Source: Gammaproteobacteria bacterium
GTDB lineage: Bacteria; Pseudomonadota; Gammaproteobacteria; GCA-001735895
NCBI GenBank assembly: GCA_020354435.1
Contig: CP070646.1
Location: forward strand, 1,867,641 to 1,910,580
Reading direction: 5' to 3'
Length of the DNA stretch: 42,940 bases
A program made the translations under genes and the position numbers. The notes beneath the pieces are model-generated. The model ran no database searches and was not told the origin of the DNA. It worked only from the letters and a program-made list of their open reading frames with translations. This document shows positions 8,094 to 16,573 of this stretch, piece by piece; the first letter of the stretch is position 1; each line of letters begins with the position of its first letter.

Positions 8094-8801
8094 CTAGTTG
8101 GTAAATGAATAGTCGTAGTTCTGCGTGCCGCTGGCGTTGAATACCTGCGCGTGGAACGAAACGATTACACGGTCTTCCTCGCCCTGGTACGGAAACGGCA
8201 TGTGCTTGATGTGCGACGGAAATACACACAGCTTGCCGTCCGCCGGGTATGAATCCCAGCTGTTGTCATGCAGGTATAAATTGCCGTAGTCGCCGAAACC
8301 GCCGGCCATATGTTCCATGTGCGGACCGTAAAACCGCGTAACTCCGTTCGGCTGTTTACCGCGATGCGATTCGGGCGAGGTACTGCAATCGCCCGAACGC
8401 ACATAGTAGACACCCGACCACGAGCAATTGCCGTGCACGTGCATCTCGTGAAACGAAAAACCATTCGATATCTGAAACCATAATCCGGTCAGCGTTACGC
8501 TGACTTTTTCACCATCCCGCCAGAGGCCGCGATTGGCTTCGGTCGCAACCTCGACAACGCTCTTGCTGATGAATTCCGCCAGTTGCTCCAGCTCCTTGTG
8601 CAGCGGGTACTGGCTGAGCAGGTCGTCCTTGCTGGCATAGGCCTGCTGCGGACTTCGCTGTTCGCGGTCACGGTGCTCATAAAACAGTTTCAGCAGCGCC
8701 GGGTTAACCTGCTGGTAATGCGCGAAGCGCTTGGCCAGCAGCGTCGTCGGCCACAGCTTGACGATATTCGGATTGCTATCCGCCCTGGGTTTCTTAGCCA
8801 T
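8094..8801 (-). CDS. Putative 2OG-Fe(II) oxygenase (TIGR02466-like family)
   Basis: This 235-residue protein has the layout of the TIGR02466 2-oxoglutarate/Fe(II) dioxygenase-like family. WFQISNGFSFHEMHVHG (W108 to G124) supplies candidate iron-binding H118/H121/H123, SWSGVYYV follows (127-134), and near the C-terminus comes FPSHIKHMPFPY (H197/H200), then EEDRVIVSF, whose R211 would bind 2-oxoglutarate. The substrate is unknown; relatives are often found in marine bacteria and phages. I start at the ATG 8799-8801 (MAKKPRADSN); an in-frame start further upstream would add 42 residues that do not look like the family and would run into the neighbouring gene. It lies 40 bases downstream of the 306-residue gene on the same strand, so the two probably share a transcript. 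A weak dyad CCGGT-ACCGG (8077-8093) lies just past its stop. Confidence 0.75.
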   Translation of the reverse strand: MAKKPRADSNPNIVKLWPTTLLAKRFAHYQQVNPALLKLFYEHRDREQRSPQQAYASKDDLLSQYPLHKELEQLAEFISKSVVEVATEANRGLWRDGEKVSVTLTGLWFQISNGFSFHEMHVHGNCSWSGVYYVRSGDCSTSPESHRGKQPNGVTRFYGPHMEHMAGGFGDYGNLYLHDNSWDSYPADGKLCVFPSHIKHMPFPYQGEEDRVIVSFHAQVFNASGTQNYDYSFTN

Positions 8802-8841
8802 AGTAAATTGCCGGTCAATCGTTACAGGTATGATACTTGAA

Positions 8842-9762
8842 TCAGGGCAGCGATGCCTTTTTATAGCGCTTGCACTTGTCGATGTAACCCTGAGTACTAT
8901 TCGGCATCGGTACGCGCGCACCGGCAATATAACCGATCAAGCGGCGGCCCTCCTGGATTAGGTCGCGCCCGTAGGCCACACGCATACGCATCATTTGGTC
9001 GGCATCGTCGGGTAACACGGGTTTGAAGGCATCTAGCTGTTCGCCCAGTGCGACAAAGTTAGGCCAGACGCGAAATATAACCGGATCTTTTTTCATGGTT
9101 TCGGCGGTTTGCCGGGCTGCCGCGGCATAGTCGACAATCAGATCCTTGATGTCGGCAAACAGCGGGCTGCTGCAAAAAACCTCGATCATGCAATCGGCAA
9201 CCAGATCGATATCACGCATGCTCTGCGCGATTTTTACGAAGCGGGACTTGTAAAACTCGTCAACCGGCATGGTGAAGGCCTTGAAAGGTTCGCCCCAGAC
9301 CTCGTCAATGCCTTCGCAGCCGCTGTGATGTTTAACCTGCTGGCCGAGCGTCAGTGCTTCCTGAAAACAGTCACTGCACTCGCGCATCAGTTCATTGTTA
9401 TGGCTAACCTGAACGCCGAGCTCGCCGAGATCGACGATCGACGTAAATAAATCCGTCGCACGGTTGAACAATGCCCCCGCGAGCATGGCCGCGTTAACCC
9501 GCTTCCGTTCCGGGTCGGTCTCGTGCTCATAGGCTTCGCGCGCGAGCTCGAGACTCTTTCCGGGCGTATTGATACCGGCCTCGGTGTGATGAAAGGCGCG
9601 TCGGGTCAGGCTGTCGATCAGGCGCTTGCGATTCGCCAACGTATCCTGTAACGGAGCGTAGTATCGAATCCAGTATCCATCGTAAAACACGTACTCGTTC
9701 GTATCTACGATGCGGCGGTCGCCATTTACGGGCCGGGGAGCACTGTCGGTTGCGGTTGCCAT
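8842..9762 (-). CDS. Uncharacterised alpha-helical protein upstream of the oxygenase
   Basis: I do not recognise this 306-residue protein. It has no signal peptide or membrane segment. Apart from a short beta-like start (EYVFYDGYWIRYY, about 23-35) it looks almost entirely helical, with long amphipathic stretches and no obvious catalytic motif. A CSDC pair (about 129-132) and a nearby HHSGC could bind metal, but this is weak. The run TLANRKRLIDSLTRRAFHHTE suggests a nucleic acid- or protein-binding face. The ATG at 9760-9762 follows a 347-base gap that carries operator-like repeats. It is the first gene of a probable two-gene unit with the 2OG-Fe(II) oxygenase, which makes it a candidate substrate, partner or regulator of that enzyme. 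That link is inference. Confidence 0.8.
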   Translation of the reverse strand: MATATDSAPRPVNGDRRIVDTNEYVFYDGYWIRYYAPLQDTLANRKRLIDSLTRRAFHHTEAGINTPGKSLELAREAYEHETDPERKRVNAAMLAGALFNRATDLFTSIVDLGELGVQVSHNNELMRECSDCFQEALTLGQQVKHHSGCEGIDEVWGEPFKAFTMPVDEFYKSRFVKIAQSMRDIDLVADCMIEVFCSSPLFADIKDLIVDYAAAARQTAETMKKDPVIFRVWPNFVALGEQLDAFKPVLPDDADQMMRMRVAYGRDLIQEGRRLIGYIAGARVPMPNSTQGYIDKCKRYKKASLP

Positions 9763-10109
9763 CGGGTCCAGGCGTAATTTCTACCTGTCAGAATCTGACA
9801 ATAATAAATCAATCCGGATACAATGTTATGAAATCTGTCAGGGTAATCAATTAAATTTTTGAATACAGCAACCTCTGTCAAATCCGCTCGCGGGCGACAT
9901 TTCGAGAACAGCTAAGTAGTCGTGTGTTTATCATCGGGTATACCAGGACATCGTCGTCACGTGACCAGCCCCGGTACGGGCCGGGCAGGCATGCAATCAA
10001 TCATTTCAAGATGATCCCCGAGCCCGCGGGTGCCGTTACCCTGGCTCATCCAGTGAGCCGCGATTATTTTAAAATGATCCATTTGCGCTTGCGCTAAGAT
10101 CCGTTGCTA
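9763..10109. promoter_or_regulatory. 347-base divergent intergenic region with TGTCAGA-type repeats and dyads
   Basis: No gene is visible here. Close to the 306-residue gene lies a perfect dyad TGTCAGA-A-TCTGACA (9786-9800). The half-site CTGTCA recurs at 9835-9840 and 9875-9880 in an AT-rich stretch, which looks like a regulator array for the leftward gene. Further right are the palindrome GTCACGTGAC (9956-9965), an ATCAT-TTCAAG-ATGAT dyad near 10000-10015, a small hairpin GGCTCA-TGAGCC (10043-10059), and a near repeat of ATGATCC (10011-10017 and 10074-10080) just before recC. The recC promoter should lie in the last 100 bases, but I cannot pick a convincing one. Confidence 0.5.
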
Positions 10110-13100
10110 ATGGCTTTAAGCATCATCAGCTCGAACCGTGTCGAAATCCTGCAATCGAGGCTCGCGCAGCACCTCGCAGCAGCGCCGCTACCCGACCCCT
10201 TCATGACGGAAACCATCGTCGTGCCGACATTCGCGATGTCACGATGGTTGAATTTGCAAATCGCGCAACAGCAGGGCATCGCCGCCAATATCGAATATCC
10301 GCAGGTCGGAGAGTGGGTCTGGCGCCTGGCGGCTGCGGTTCTGACCGATTTGCCGAGCCTGGATCCCTATACCCGCGATGCGCTGGCCTGGCAGATATAT
10401 TCGCAACTACCAGAGTTACTCGAGCGCCGGGCATTTACCAGCCTCGGAAAATATCTCGCGGACGATCGCGTCGGCATCAAGCGCTGGCAACTGGCGCAAC
10501 GCATCGCCGGCAGTTTCGATCGTTACCAGTCTTATCGCCCGCAAACCATTCGCGAGTGGTCGCGCGGCGAAGATAATCAGTGGCAGGCGCAGTTGTGGCG
10601 CAGGCTGATTGAAAACCGCGGCCTCGATCATCGGGTCGCATCCATAGCCCGCCTGATCGAGGCGTTGGAACAGGGTCCGTCGCCGGGCATCCTGCCGCAG
10701 CGAGTCAGCCTGTTTGCGCTTTCGAGCCTGCCGCCGCTATACCTCGAGGTCTTGCGCGCGCTGGCGCCGCGGATCGAACTGAACCTGTACCTGCATAGCC
10801 CTTCCGATCAGTACTGGGCCGATCTCGAAAGCGAAAAACAGAAATCCCGGCGACAGCTGGCCGCATCCCGACAACGGGATTTGTTCGACGCCGGTAACGA
10901 GTTGCTCGCTTCCTGGGGGCGCCAGGGTCAGGTATTTCAGGACTTATTGCTAAACCAGGTAAGCGCTGAATCGATCGATATCGACCTGTTCGCCAGGCCC
11001 GGTGACGACAGCCTGCTAAACCAGATCCAGCGTTCGATCTTTACTCTAGAATCCTCCCCGCAACCAGTCGAGCCGGATGACTCGGTCAGCATTCACGTCT
11101 GTCACAGCGCAATGCGTGAATGCCAGGTATTGCAGGACCACATCCTGTGGATGCTGCAACAGGACCCGCAACTGAATCCGGAAGAGATTCTCGTCATGGT
11201 GCCTGACATTGCGGCTTACGCTCCCTACATCGAGGCCGTATTCCAGCATGAACGTATCGCCTGCAATATTTCCGATGTCAGCCTGGCCGACGAGCATCCG
11301 CTGGTGATGGCTTTTCTGCAGTTAATCAAACTGCCGCAAAGCCGCTTTACCAGCAGTGAGGTTCTCGGCCTGCTCGACAACCAGTCGATTCGCCAGCGTT
11401 TCGAACTGGACGAGCAGGCGTTAACCGAGATCAGGCACCTGGTCGACCAGGGATACACGCGCTGGGGTATCGATGCCGGGCACAAGGCCGAATTCGATCT
11501 GCCACCAACGGCGGGTAATACCTGGCAGCAGTCACGCGAACGATTCTTTGCCGGCTACGCACTGGCCGACGATTCTCTGTGGCGCGGGATCGTGCCGCTG
11601 CCTGCGCGCGACGATACCGAAGCAATCGCAATCGGACGCTTTTGGCATTTCTTCGAGCGTCTGCGCAGCTGGCGCGAACGCCTGGCCAGAAACCGCGATG
11701 CGACCGAATGGCAGGTTTTACTGGCGCAACTGCTGGATGATTTCTTTGTCGAGACCGACGCGCGCGAATCCCGCCTGCAGCAGATACGCAACGCGATCGA
11801 CCAGATCCAGCTGGCCGGCCAAAGTGAAATATCGCCAGGATTAATGCATTACCTGATGAGCCAGTGGCTGCAAAAGAACGAACAGGGCGGCCAGCTTTAC
11901 TCGGGCGGCATCACCTTCTGCGGTATGCGCCCGATGCGCAGTATTCCATTCAAGGTCATTTGTCTGCTCGGCATGAATCGAAACGATTTTCCTCGGCGTG
12001 ACCCGCACAGCGATTTCGAAATCATGGCCGTCGAGCGTAAGCGAGGCGATCCCAGCAATCGGGACGAAGATCGATACCTGATGCTCGAGACGCTGCTATG
12101 CGCGCGGCAAAGGCTTTACATCAGCTACACTGGTCGCAACCTCAGGGACAATAGTCCGCTGCAGCCTTCGGTGATGGTGCAGGAATTGAGCGCTTTCATC
12201 GATGCCCGCTTCGGAAAAACCGGCGACGGCATGCCGCTCAGCGCGGTTCTTACCCGGGTGTACCCGATGCAGGTATTTTCCCCCGCCAACTTTCGCGCAC
12301 CGGCAACGAGTTATCGCCGTTACTGGTGCGACGTCGCCGGCCAATTGTCTGCGAGCCGCAAAACGACAGGCAAATCCCGCTCAATTCAACAGCTGGCGCC
12401 AACGCGGGTCACGGATGGCATCGATCTCGAGCGCCTGCGCCAGTTTATTGTCAACCCGATTCGGTATTTTTTTCGCCAGCGGCTGGGCTTATATCTCGAC
12501 CGCGACGAAATACCGAATGATGATGAAACCTTCGATTTGTCCCGGCTCGAACAATGGCGTCTCGGGCAGTATCTGGCCGCCGCTACCTTGAGCGGAAGCG
12601 AAGACGAAAGTTCGCGCCTGCTGGCCGAGGGCTGGCTCGCACACGGGCACGCTGCCGAGGCACAAATCGCAAAGATCAGGCAGGAGCAGGCCGAATGGTT
12701 TGACGCTATTGCCCGGTATCGCGATATCCCGTCGATTCGTTTGTCTGTGGAAATCGATCTCGAGGATAACGGCCGACTGGCGGGTTCGGTGGCTAATTAC
12801 TTTCCGGGCAAGGGCCTGATGACTTATCACGGTGGCAGCTTCAGCGGCCGCCAGCTACTGGTGCTATGGATAAATCACCTGGCGCTTTGCGCTGCAGGCC
12901 TGTGGCGTGCGCAAGAAACCAGTTTGCTACTGTGCCGCGACCAGAGCTGGCGCCTGCCACAACTGGACGCGGCGGCCGCGAGGGTACAACTTGCCGATTA
13001 TTGCCAGCTCTACAAAGAAGGGATGGCGCAACCGCTACCGGTGTTTCCGGACGCCAGCTATACCTGGGCCAGCGAACCCGATCGCAGCAAGGCACTGGCA

Positions 13101-13271
13101 AGGGCCATGCGTCTCTGGCAAAACCCATGGAACACCGGCGGCGATAGCAACAATCCCTATATCGAGCTGTCTCTTCGCGGCGATCCCGATTTACCAATCG
13201 GCAGTGCGGAGTTCGATTGCTACGCACGGCGTCTCTACGCGCGCCTCCTCGAATCGGCGGAGACCGTATGA
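10110..13271 (+). CDS. recC: Exodeoxyribonuclease V (RecBCD) gamma subunit, RecC
   Basis: This 1,053-residue subunit holds the RecBCD complex together, splits the DNA strands and, in known systems, recognises Chi. It starts MALSIISSNRVEILQSRLAQHL, close to the family start. The region FAMSRWLNLQIAQQQGIAANIEYPQ is the conserved N-terminal helicase-like block. CGMRPMRSIPFKVICLLGMN and FPRRDPHSDFE are strong RecC family stretches. Length is slightly below E. coli RecC (1,122). An in-frame TTG at 10104 is an alternative start. The last bases ATGA are shared with the start of recB, so translation is coupled. The three genes recC-recB-recD form one operon with no ptrA insertion of the E. coli type. 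Confidence 0.95.
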   Translation: MALSIISSNRVEILQSRLAQHLAAAPLPDPFMTETIVVPTFAMSRWLNLQIAQQQGIAANIEYPQVGEWVWRLAAAVLTDLPSLDPYTRDALAWQIYSQLPELLERRAFTSLGKYLADDRVGIKRWQLAQRIAGSFDRYQSYRPQTIREWSRGEDNQWQAQLWRRLIENRGLDHRVASIARLIEALEQGPSPGILPQRVSLFALSSLPPLYLEVLRALAPRIELNLYLHSPSDQYWADLESEKQKSRRQLAASRQRDLFDAGNELLASWGRQGQVFQDLLLNQVSAESIDIDLFARPGDDSLLNQIQRSIFTLESSPQPVEPDDSVSIHVCHSAMRECQVLQDHILWMLQQDPQLNPEEILVMVPDIAAYAPYIEAVFQHERIACNISDVSLADEHPLVMAFLQLIKLPQSRFTSSEVLGLLDNQSIRQRFELDEQALTEIRHLVDQGYTRWGIDAGHKAEFDLPPTAGNTWQQSRERFFAGYALADDSLWRGIVPLPARDDTEAIAIGRFWHFFERLRSWRERLARNRDATEWQVLLAQLLDDFFVETDARESRLQQIRNAIDQIQLAGQSEISPGLMHYLMSQWLQKNEQGGQLYSGGITFCGMRPMRSIPFKVICLLGMNRNDFPRRDPHSDFEIMAVERKRGDPSNRDEDRYLMLETLLCARQRLYISYTGRNLRDNSPLQPSVMVQELSAFIDARFGKTGDGMPLSAVLTRVYPMQVFSPANFRAPATSYRRYWCDVAGQLSASRKTTGKSRSIQQLAPTRVTDGIDLERLRQFIVNPIRYFFRQRLGLYLDRDEIPNDDETFDLSRLEQWRLGQYLAAATLSGSEDESSRLLAEGWLAHGHAAEAQIAKIRQEQAEWFDAIARYRDIPSIRLSVEIDLEDNGRLAGSVANYFPGKGLMTYHGGSFSGRQLLVLWINHLALCAAGLWRAQETSLLLCRDQSWRLPQLDAAAARVQLADYCQLYKEGMAQPLPVFPDASYTWASEPDRSKALARAMRLWQNPWNTGGDSNNPYIELSLRGDPDLPIGSAEFDCYARRLYARLLESAETV

Positions 13272-16200
13272 GCGGGACTATTCTGCTCGATGCGCGGCGC
13301 TGCCTCGAACTCGATCTCGCCGGCGTCAGCCTGATCGAGGCCAGTGCCGGCACCGGCAAGACCTATACCATCGCCAATCTTTACCTGCGTCATATCCTGG
13401 ATGGACGCCAACCGTCCGAAATCCTGGTCGTCAGTTTTACCAATGCCGCTACCGACGAGTTGCAGCAGCGCATTCATGCGCGGCTTTGCCAGGCGTTAAA
13501 AACGCTGCAGCAGCAACAACAACAACACGATGACGAATTTCTCGAATTGCTGCTACAGCAACATCTCGCCCTGGAACCCGAGCAGCGGTTGCGGCGGGAA
13601 CGCCTGGTTCAAACCGCCTTGCGCAGCATGGACGAGGCGATGATTTCGACGATACACGGTTTTTGCCACGCCGCACTGCAGGATCACGCACTGCTCAGCA
13701 ATCGCCAGTTCGAGTCCGAAATTATTGCCAGTGACGATGACTACTGGGAAGCGGCTCTGAAGGACTGGTGGCGCAGTACAACCTATACTCTGCCGGCCAG
13801 CGGCTGGTCCCTGCTCAACCAGGCGATTCCCGATCTAAGTACCTTGCTGGAGCTGCATCGGCGGCTACGACAGCATCCACAGGACCGGATCCTTCCGCAG
13901 ATGACCAGCTCTCTTGCGCAACTGCTGCTGCAGTACGCCGACGTCGATCTCGCCGCCGACGAGGCCGCAATGGTGTTGCGTCATCTGCGGGCACGCGTGC
14001 TGATCGAGGCGCATGAATATGCCAGCGCCAGGGTCGCGGAAGCAAAAAAAACACAGGCAAGGCTTGCCTACCAGGATCAGCTCGACCTGTTGCTGGCTGC
14101 CCTGCAGGGCAGCGCCGGGACAAAACTGGCGCTGCGTTTACGCAACCGTTTTCCGGTAGCCATGATCGATGAATTTCAGGATACCGACCGCGTACAGTTC
14201 CGAATTTTTCAATCGCTCTACTTTCGGCAACAACAGATCAGCCTGACTCTGATCGGCGACCCGAAGCAGGCTATTTACGGCTTTCGTGGCGGCGACATCT
14301 TTACCTATATCGAAGCACGGCAAACCCCCGGGCTTAGGATTTTCGCACTAAAGACCAACTGGCGATCGCAGGCCGGACTGGTGAACGCGGTCAACCATAT
14401 ATTCTCGCGGCGGCCCGAGCCTTTTATCTACAGCCAGGCTATCGAATTTAGCCCGGCCCTATCCGCAACGGTAAATAACGATGCTTTCCTGTCGGTTGAG
14501 GACCGGCCTGCGCCCGCGCTTACTTTGTGGCAACTGCCGCTGCAGGAAAACGGCAAGACGCGCACGGTTACCGATACCAGACAACGGATCAACCAGGCGG
14601 TGGTCGGTGAAATCGCGCACCTGCTGAATCCGGATAATGACGTCAGGATCGCGAAGCAGCGCCTGCAACGCGGTGATATTGCTATTCTCGTGCGTGAGAA
14701 CAGCGAGGGTGAAGAATTACGTGCGAGCCTTGCCGCGGCCGGTATCGATTCGGTTTCGATCGGGCACGATCCGGTATTTGCCAGCGACGAGGCGCGCGGA
14801 CTTTACGACCTGCTCGAAGGTATCGCCTGCCCCGCCGAAGAATCATGCCTGCGGCGAGCACGCGCCAGCATTTTGTTCAGTCTCGACTATATCGATCTCG
14901 CCGCCAGCTTCGACAACGATGAAAAATGGCAAAAATGGGTCGACCAGCTGCAGGTCCTGCATTTCGAGTGGCAGCGCTCCGGTTTTATCGCAATGTTTCA
15001 GCATATGCTCGAATCACTCGATCTCGGAACGGCCCTGGCACAGCAGGACGCAGCCGAACGCCGTCTCACCAATCTGATGCACCTTGGTGAGCTGTTGCAG
15101 CAGCAGTCGCGCATTAGCGCCGGAATAGATGCGCTGATGGGCTGGCTGCGCCGACAGATGGCGGGCGAGTCGGGAGAGGAAGCCGAACTGCGTCTCGAAA
15201 GCGATGCAGACCTGGTCAAGATCGTCACCATTCACAAAAGCAAAGGGCTCGAGTACCCGGTCGTATTCCTGCCGTTCCTGTGGCGCTGCAAACTGGCAAG
15301 CAAAAAGGCCTCCCAAATTCGGTATCACGACGAAAACAACCAGGCCTTTATCGACCTTGGGTCTGACCAGTTCGAAAGCCACGCCCTGATTGCTGAAAAG
15401 GAGCGACTCGCCGAGGACCTGCGCCTGCTGTACGTGGCCCTGACGCGCGCAAAATCGAAACTGTATCTGGCCTGGGGTAACGCCGGCGACGGCCGCAGCA
15501 AGGGTCAGCCGATGCATACCGCACTCGCCTACCTGCTACATTCGCAGCAGACTCCGCGGGATCTCGAAACCTCGATTCCGCGGGCATTCAAGGATTCTGC
15601 TGAAATGCTGTCCACGCTGGCGTCGTTCACGCAGGGATGCAGCGATATCGAAATGATCGACCTGCCGGCGAAAGTTGTCGAGGTCCCGCCGTCTCCGTCG
15701 AGATCGCCAGACGATAAACCTGAGGCACGGGTATTTAACCGGGAGCTGGGGCCCGCCTGGCGCATCAACAGCTTTAGCAGCCTGACGCGTGACGTGCACC
15801 AGGTGGCCTTCGGGGGTGAACGCATATCACAGGGCGACGCGATCCTCGATTTCCCCGCGGGTAGCCATATCGGTCTGCTGTTACACGAGTTACTCGAACA
15901 TCTCGATTTTGATCGGGAAATTGCACCTCAGGCGCAAGTCCTGATTGCGCAAAGAGCTGCGGCCTATGCGATCAACAATGCCGAGCAACAACAGACGCTA
16001 CTTAACTGGTTACAACAGATCGTTACGACCGAACTGAATGCGAACGGCCTGCGCCTCAACCGCCTGAGTCGGGACAGGCGACTTAACGAACTCAAGTTCG
16101 ATTTTGCACTGGATTACTTCGATATCGATGCGATCAACGCGCTACTGCAACGGGGCCGGGCGGCCGTATTGCAATCGATAGGTACGACAGATTTTCGCGG

Positions 16201-16573
16201 ATTGATGACGGGCATCATCGATCTCGTTTTCGAATTCGACGGCAGGTATTATCTGGCCGATTACAAGAGTAATTTTCTTGGCACGAGTCTCGATGACTAT
16301 CGTCCGCAAAACCTGGCGCAGGCCATGTTAGACCGACGCTACGATTTACAGGCCTTGCTTTACTCGCTGGCACTGCATCGTTACCTGCGTCAACGCCTTA
16401 CCGGATACAGCTACCAGCGGAATTTCGGCGGTTGCTACTACCTGTTCCTGCGCGCCATGCGCGCGCAAACCGGCCCGGCTTACGGAGTACATTTCGAACG
16501 CCCCGATGCCGCCAGGCTCGAGCAATTCGAACAATTGCTGGCTTACAGCTCCGATTCGGAGACCGTGGCATGA
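13268..16573 (+). CDS. recB: Exodeoxyribonuclease V (RecBCD) beta subunit, RecB helicase-nuclease
   Basis: This 1,101-residue subunit is the 3'-5' SF1A helicase and the only nuclease of RecBCD; it processes double-strand breaks and loads RecA. Visible parts are the Walker A sequence EASAGTGKT ending at T32, the Walker B/motif II IDEFQDTD (300-307), helicase motifs IGDPKQAIYGFRGGD, VTIHKSKGLEYPVVFLP and LRLLYVALTRAKSK, and the C-terminal nuclease core with D985 (GIIDLVFEF) and D998-Y-K1000. All catalytic residues are therefore present. The ATG overlaps the recC stop as ATGA (13268-13271), and the gene's own stop overlaps recD in the same way. A glutamine-rich stretch near residues 81-87 (CAG/CAA repeats around 13508-13527) is unusual. 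Confidence 0.97.
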   Translation: MSGTILLDARRCLELDLAGVSLIEASAGTGKTYTIANLYLRHILDGRQPSEILVVSFTNAATDELQQRIHARLCQALKTLQQQQQQHDDEFLELLLQQHLALEPEQRLRRERLVQTALRSMDEAMISTIHGFCHAALQDHALLSNRQFESEIIASDDDYWEAALKDWWRSTTYTLPASGWSLLNQAIPDLSTLLELHRRLRQHPQDRILPQMTSSLAQLLLQYADVDLAADEAAMVLRHLRARVLIEAHEYASARVAEAKKTQARLAYQDQLDLLLAALQGSAGTKLALRLRNRFPVAMIDEFQDTDRVQFRIFQSLYFRQQQISLTLIGDPKQAIYGFRGGDIFTYIEARQTPGLRIFALKTNWRSQAGLVNAVNHIFSRRPEPFIYSQAIEFSPALSATVNNDAFLSVEDRPAPALTLWQLPLQENGKTRTVTDTRQRINQAVVGEIAHLLNPDNDVRIAKQRLQRGDIAILVRENSEGEELRASLAAAGIDSVSIGHDPVFASDEARGLYDLLEGIACPAEESCLRRARASILFSLDYIDLAASFDNDEKWQKWVDQLQVLHFEWQRSGFIAMFQHMLESLDLGTALAQQDAAERRLTNLMHLGELLQQQSRISAGIDALMGWLRRQMAGESGEEAELRLESDADLVKIVTIHKSKGLEYPVVFLPFLWRCKLASKKASQIRYHDENNQAFIDLGSDQFESHALIAEKERLAEDLRLLYVALTRAKSKLYLAWGNAGDGRSKGQPMHTALAYLLHSQQTPRDLETSIPRAFKDSAEMLSTLASFTQGCSDIEMIDLPAKVVEVPPSPSRSPDDKPEARVFNRELGPAWRINSFSSLTRDVHQVAFGGERISQGDAILDFPAGSHIGLLLHELLEHLDFDREIAPQAQVLIAQRAAAYAINNAEQQQTLLNWLQQIVTTELNANGLRLNRLSRDRRLNELKFDFALDYFDIDAINALLQRGRAAVLQSIGTTDFRGLMTGIIDLVFEFDGRYYLADYKSNFLGTSLDDYRPQNLAQAMLDRRYDLQALLYSLALHRYLRQRLTGYSYQRNFGGCYYLFLRAMRAQTGPAYGVHFERPDAARLEQFEQLLAYSSDSETVA

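Noticed and set aside
8802..8927. Upstream start of the oxygenase gene
   Set aside because: The extra 42 residues are arginine- and serine-rich without family character and overlap the end of the 306-residue gene.
9956..9965. GTCACGTGAC as a parS site
   Set aside because: It is a perfect palindrome but lacks the TGTT and AACA ends. It is noted only as a dyad.
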